From Siphonodentalium dalli (taxonomy: Eukaryota; Mollusca; Scaphopoda; Gadilida; Siphonodentaliidae), in the NCBI GenBank assembly GCA_032622095.1, contig CP136066.1, positions 200,224,978-200,288,977 of the forward strand: a stretch of 64,000 nucleotides of DNA, read 5' to 3'. Below the pieces are notes generated by a model. The model searched no databases. It saw nothing but the letters and a program-made list of their open reading frames with translations, and was not told the DNA's origin. Position numbers and translations under genes: made by a program. Numbering within the stretch: the stretch's first letter is position 1; every line of letters starts with the position of its first letter. Of the stretch, positions 60,595 through 64,000 are shown piece by piece.

Positions 60595-60735
60595 GTTATC
60601 TCCGGCAACATCGTGGGGTACATGAAGATTTAATACCCGCATGTCTCATTTTGAACCCCTCGGCTCCGCCTCGGGGTTCAAAATCGACATCCAGGTATTA
60701 AATCTCCATGTACCCCCGATGTTGCCGAAGATAAC
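60595..60735. mobile_element. V: 141-bp fold-back element
   Basis: TTATCTCCGGCAACATCG..GGGTACATGAAGATTTAATAC is inverted on the right (GTATTAAATCTCCATGTACC..GATGTTGCCGAAGATAA), with the GAACCCCTCGGCTCCGCCTC loop itself self-complementary. Confidence 0.88.
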
Positions 60736-60992
60736 TAATAATCAATGATGCTTTAGTATCGAAAGGGCTATTATCTGAACATTTACTATGGGATAACTGC
60801 TCATAAATAATAGTTTAGTATAGAAAGGGTTATTATGATATCTGAACATTTCATATGGGTTAAGCTTATTATCTGAATATTTACTATGGGATAACTACTC
60901 ATCAATGATGCTTTAGTATATAAAGGGGTCTTATCTGACCATTTCCTATGTGATAACTACTCATCAATGATGCTTTAGCATAGAACGGGTTA
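60736..60992. repeat. Tandem repeats of the Q-element right end
   Basis: About four copies of a ~62-bp unit (TTATCTGAACATTTCCTATG, GGATAACTACTCATCAATGA, TGCTTTAGTATAGAAAGGGT). The same unit closes Q2-Q4 once each and occurs alone at 61573-61640. Confidence 0.8.
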
Positions 60993-61016
60993 AAGCAATG
61001 AAGAAGTAATGTTTAA

Positions 61017-61180
61017 AGGTACTCAATTACCGCTCGCAAATTACTATTTCATTGGCTTCGGGGGTAAACAATATTGTATTCGAGTCGAGTAACTCACACA
61101 ACAAACCTCAGAATGATCAGATATCGCTGTTTGAAATCTATTTTTTTAATTTCAAGCGGCCCAGTAAACAGTCGATGATC
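61017..61180 (+). mobile_element. Half copy of the AGGTAC fold-back family
   Basis: TTTAAAGGTACTCAATTACC, TTGGCTTCGGGGGTAAACAA, ATTCGAGTCGAGTAACTCAC match the left arm of 16046-16422. The right arm is not recognisable. Confidence 0.6.
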
Positions 61181-62018
61181 AGACCAAATTGTGGATGAAG
61201 ATGGTTAACTCTAAAATCAGATCTCTTTTTGTGTCAGATATTTTATAAACCGGGCAAAATTTCGTTGAACAAGATATTGATGAATAACCGTTTTTTTTAC
61301 AATGATATCCTATAGTTGACAGTCTGTTGACTGTGGTTAGCATTATTTTTGGGCAATTTATCGATTTGGATAACTAAAGCGGCATTTCAAAAAAAATTTG
61401 TTATTGATGGAATCTGATGATATCAGATGGGGACCATCGAATCGGTTTTATTGGAGCGTCTTTGCATTGCACGTAATTCCAAGTAATGCATTATTCGTTA
61501 TTTCTGGGGGCTTTTCAGAAAAAGAAAAGCAGGGGAAATGTTCAAACAATAAATTTTAATAACGATGGTGTGTTGAACTTATTATCTGAACATTGTCTAT
61601 GGGACTAGTCGTCAATGATTAGTTAGTATATGGAGGATCTACAACGAGTCCCCAGTTTATAGCGGAATTAGTTCTTAGGTCTTATGTTTTAGGATTAAAG
61701 TTGTCTATGTCTGGCTCAGTTCATACTATTCTTATACCGAAATAATTACCATTAATGCAAACTTTTGGTGGTCAAAATAAGATAATAGGTGCCTAAATAT
61801 AGTTCCGACGATATGTAAATACAGATGTATCGGTCCGCAAAGTACCATCACTGTGGCAGTGCTATATCGCAGTGATAACGTAGAGGGCGCTGCATGGGGT
61901 TTGTTCGTTGACATCGAGTTTTTTGTTTGTTTGCCACGTATTCCAATCCAGTGATCCAGAGTCTCCTTGGTTTAAAACATGTTGTGGGTGAATATCATGG
62001 CATAAGGCCACCAGCAGC

Positions 62019-62461
62019 ACCAAGCCTGGATATAGTGTGTCTTACATTTGCAGTATGAGGTCTCCAGCGGGTGAATTTAGTGATGCTACCCCACACCGCG
62101 GGCTACCATAACCGAATTCACCCTCTGGGGACGTCATTTTCTGGGGACGTCATATTCTGGGAAGTATCTATAGTCTCATATTAACGTTATTTTTTTTAGA
62201 TTCAGTTGTTCAGATTGTATATCCCCTAATTTGCAGAAGATAAAATGCCTAATCGATGCGACTAATGGGTAAATATTATCAACTTCAACTGGGGAACTTC
62301 AGTCTGATCCTAGGTCTGGCATTGCAGTTGAGGCATAAGCATAATGAGGTTACTACATGGTGAATTTGGTGACGCTAGCAGGTCGTGCGGGATAGCATCA
62401 CTAAATTCACCCTCTGGTGACCTCATTCTGCAAATGTCAGACACACTATTTTCGGGGTTGT
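62019..62461. mobile_element. Fold-back element R2
   Basis: The left end AGCCTGGATATAGTGTGTCT, CAGTATGAGGTCTCCAGCGG and the right end TCATTCTGCAAATGTCAGAC, ACACTATTTTC are inverted. Internal hairpin words GGGTGAATTTAGTGATGCTA / TAGCATCACTAAATTCACCC are shared with R1, but R2 has about 190 bp more between its two hairpins. Confidence 0.75.
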
Positions 62462-62805
62462 TGGACACGAATGGGTTATGTTATTTACCTTCCAATGTTA
62501 TTCACATCTGAAATGAGCTGACTAGAGGCCACCCACTCCAATCTATAATTCAGAGTCTCTCTCATTTCCCGATAACATGTAGTGTATAATGGAGAGCAGC
62601 GAACATGGTGTAGATAAACTAGCATCACATTAGTGTATGAAAAATCGGAGGTAGAGGCTTGTCTATCCGTTTGTAGTTACCAACATCACGAGAGTGATGA
62701 GAGAATATCGTACGAAGATGATTATCTATCAAATTATATAGTTGCCATCATTACGAGAGTTATGAGAGACTATCGTAGGTAGATGTTTATCTGTCCATGT
62801 ATATA

Positions 62806-62947
62806 CAGTAATGCCCTAAGTAATCGACTCCTTAAACACAGCAGAATTATGGGTAACTTTTCAGGATTTAGTCGGAAATATGGCTTGTTGCCATTCATCG
62901 GAAAGCTCTCCTCGAGTTTAAGGAGTCAATTACTTAGGGCATTACTG
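62806..62947. mobile_element. S2: TA-flanked miniature element
   Basis: TA at 62804-62805 and 62948-62949, ends CAGTAATGCCCTAAGTAATC / GACTCC..TTACTTAGGGCATTACTG. The left half matches S1 closely (ACTTTTCAGGATTTAGTCGG); the right half has lost about 40 bp of the palindrome. Confidence 0.88.
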
Positions 62948-63011
62948 TAGTTTCCAACATCAAGAGAGTGGTGAGAGCGTATACTAGTATACTACTATTT
63001 AGTTGACTCAC

Positions 63012-63146
63012 GTAATGTGCTTCCGGTTGATGCTGCTGTCGTCGCCACTGTGGTTGTTGCTACGGTTGTTGTTGTCGCTATTGTCGTGGTTGTTACAGTT
63101 GTTGTTGTCGCTATTGTCGTGGTTGTTGTTGTTGTTGGACAATAGG
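63012..63146 (-). CDS. Mucin gene exon: YCP-starting Thr linker of unit 1
   Basis: Phase 1-1 exon of 135 bp (45 codons); acceptor TTTTTTGACAG, donor GTGAGT. It reads [A]YCPTTTTTTTIATTTT, further Thr with Val, Ile and Ala, then AASTGSTL. The last base C joins CT of 55830 to give Pro. In all later units a YCP or ECT linker directly follows an A module, so its presence here implies another A module, and therefore more units and the signal peptide, to the right of the window. Confidence 0.8.
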
Positions 63147-64000
63147 CTGTCAAAAAAGAAATGTCTTGTAATTTGAACACTCTTTCCCCAACTCTGAATT
63201 CTTCTTATGTCTACCTGATAATTATTTTAGACATTTCCGAGTTCCAACTGGCCAATTGCATGTTCCAGTTGTAATGATATGGTCAGTCATTGATCCTACT
63301 CACACAACCCATTTCAGCATGCTTATATATAGCCAATCAAATTCATCCCCAAAATATATATACATGTTTATCCACTAACAAACCCGTTCGTCCCAACCAT
63401 AATATAATTATATACCCCCATTATGATCATGCCTATAAATTCATACATGTACCTGAGCCGACCCCAAAATATATTCATGTATTAACTAATATACCCATTC
63501 CATTCCAGATAAAATTCAAATATTTTAAACGACCAGAGCTCAATTTTGCTCATTATTCATTTGTTTTTCTGAAAATCGGTTCACACTCTGACGAGACTTT
63601 ACCGAATTAATATAGGTTTGTCACGTGATAAAACTATATCAAATTAGTCGAAACGTCGCCATTAACACTACATCAAATTTGACCCTCAATGCTGTTTGTG
63701 TGAATACCACGGATGGTAACTCCGAAATGCGATGTCAGGTGCAACGCTGGAACTGATTATGGTGCACAGGTAGTGAGGGGTAGGTATTTCTCACCTTACA
63801 TATATACTGGTGCAAAGTGATGTTCTTTCGAAAATAGTTTCAAATATTTCAAATTCTACATTTTCGCGGTCTTTGTTAAGTATTAAACTTTTGAGAAAAA
63901 GTCTCTTGTTGTTGTTATACTATGCATCAACGAGAGCGTATATGTCAGTGTGGTAAAATAAACTCGCTGTGAATATATTTCGATGTGTCGGTAGATATAT
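63147..64000 (-). other. Start of the next upstream intron, cut by the window edge
   Basis: AT-rich sequence with no recognised feature. The plus-strand frame 63290-63610 has no known domain. Confidence 0.6.

Larger units (their letters stand above)
55831..63011 (-). other. Intron of the mucin gene (7.2 kb)
   Basis: Contains Q3, the degenerate LINE 56878-60500, fold-back V, the Q-end tandem repeat 60736-60992, the half copy 61017-61180, a lone Q unit (61573-61640), R2 and S2. Nothing recognised in 61641-62018. Confidence 0.7.

Overview
The window looks like non-coding-rich nuclear DNA of an animal, most probably a marine invertebrate (a mollusc would fit; I cannot name the species). It is AT-rich, has long introns with GT..AG splice sites, and is full of miniature inverted-repeat elements, LINE fragments and minisatellites. 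There is no bacterial operon structure, rRNA or CRISPR array.

The one host gene I can support runs on the minus strand through the whole window and continues past the right edge. Twelve exons can be chained (63146->4251), all internal ones phase 1 at both ends, and they join without a stop codon into about 1,170 residues. The protein is modular. A unit made of a Thr-rich mucin linker (starting YCP or ECT), a 7-cysteine module (B, about 45 aa) and a 12-cysteine module (A, about 100-110 aa) is repeated four times. A single transmembrane helix and a 28-residue cytoplasmic tail follow. Units from the N-terminal side: U1 = 63146-63012, 55830-55690, 53671-53339; U2 = 49345-49268, 41833-41459, 36176-36033, 31576-31274; U3 = 29509-29078, 24562-24239; U4 = 23184-22393, 14604-14302; tail = 4414-4251. 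It reads as a type I cell-surface mucin with EB/EGF-like cysteine modules. I do not recognise it as a named gene and assign no function beyond that architecture.

The introns and the 3' flank hold the mobile DNA. The dominant family (called P here) is flanked by TTAA with CCCTTT termini, as in piggyBac-type elements, and carries two copies of a near-perfect ~74-nt palindrome; about a dozen copies occur. Other families: Q (TTAA, CCCTTTATACTAAATGG ends), AGGTAC-ended TTAA elements, TA-flanked CAGTAATGCCC elements, several other fold-back elements, a 733-bp hAT element with an exact 8-bp target duplication sitting in the 17-bp repeat tail of a tRNA-derived SINE, a degenerate EN+RT LINE (56878-60500), two LINE 3' ends, and a candidate retrocopy with a 16-bp target duplication (4748-5245).

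From left to right: 1-1005, 49-bp satellite; 1006-4250, downstream flank; 4251-4414, last exon; 4415-14301, intron with a 4.4-kb inverted repeat around a minisatellite; 14302-63146, exons and repeat-rich introns; 63147-64000, intron leading to exons outside the window.
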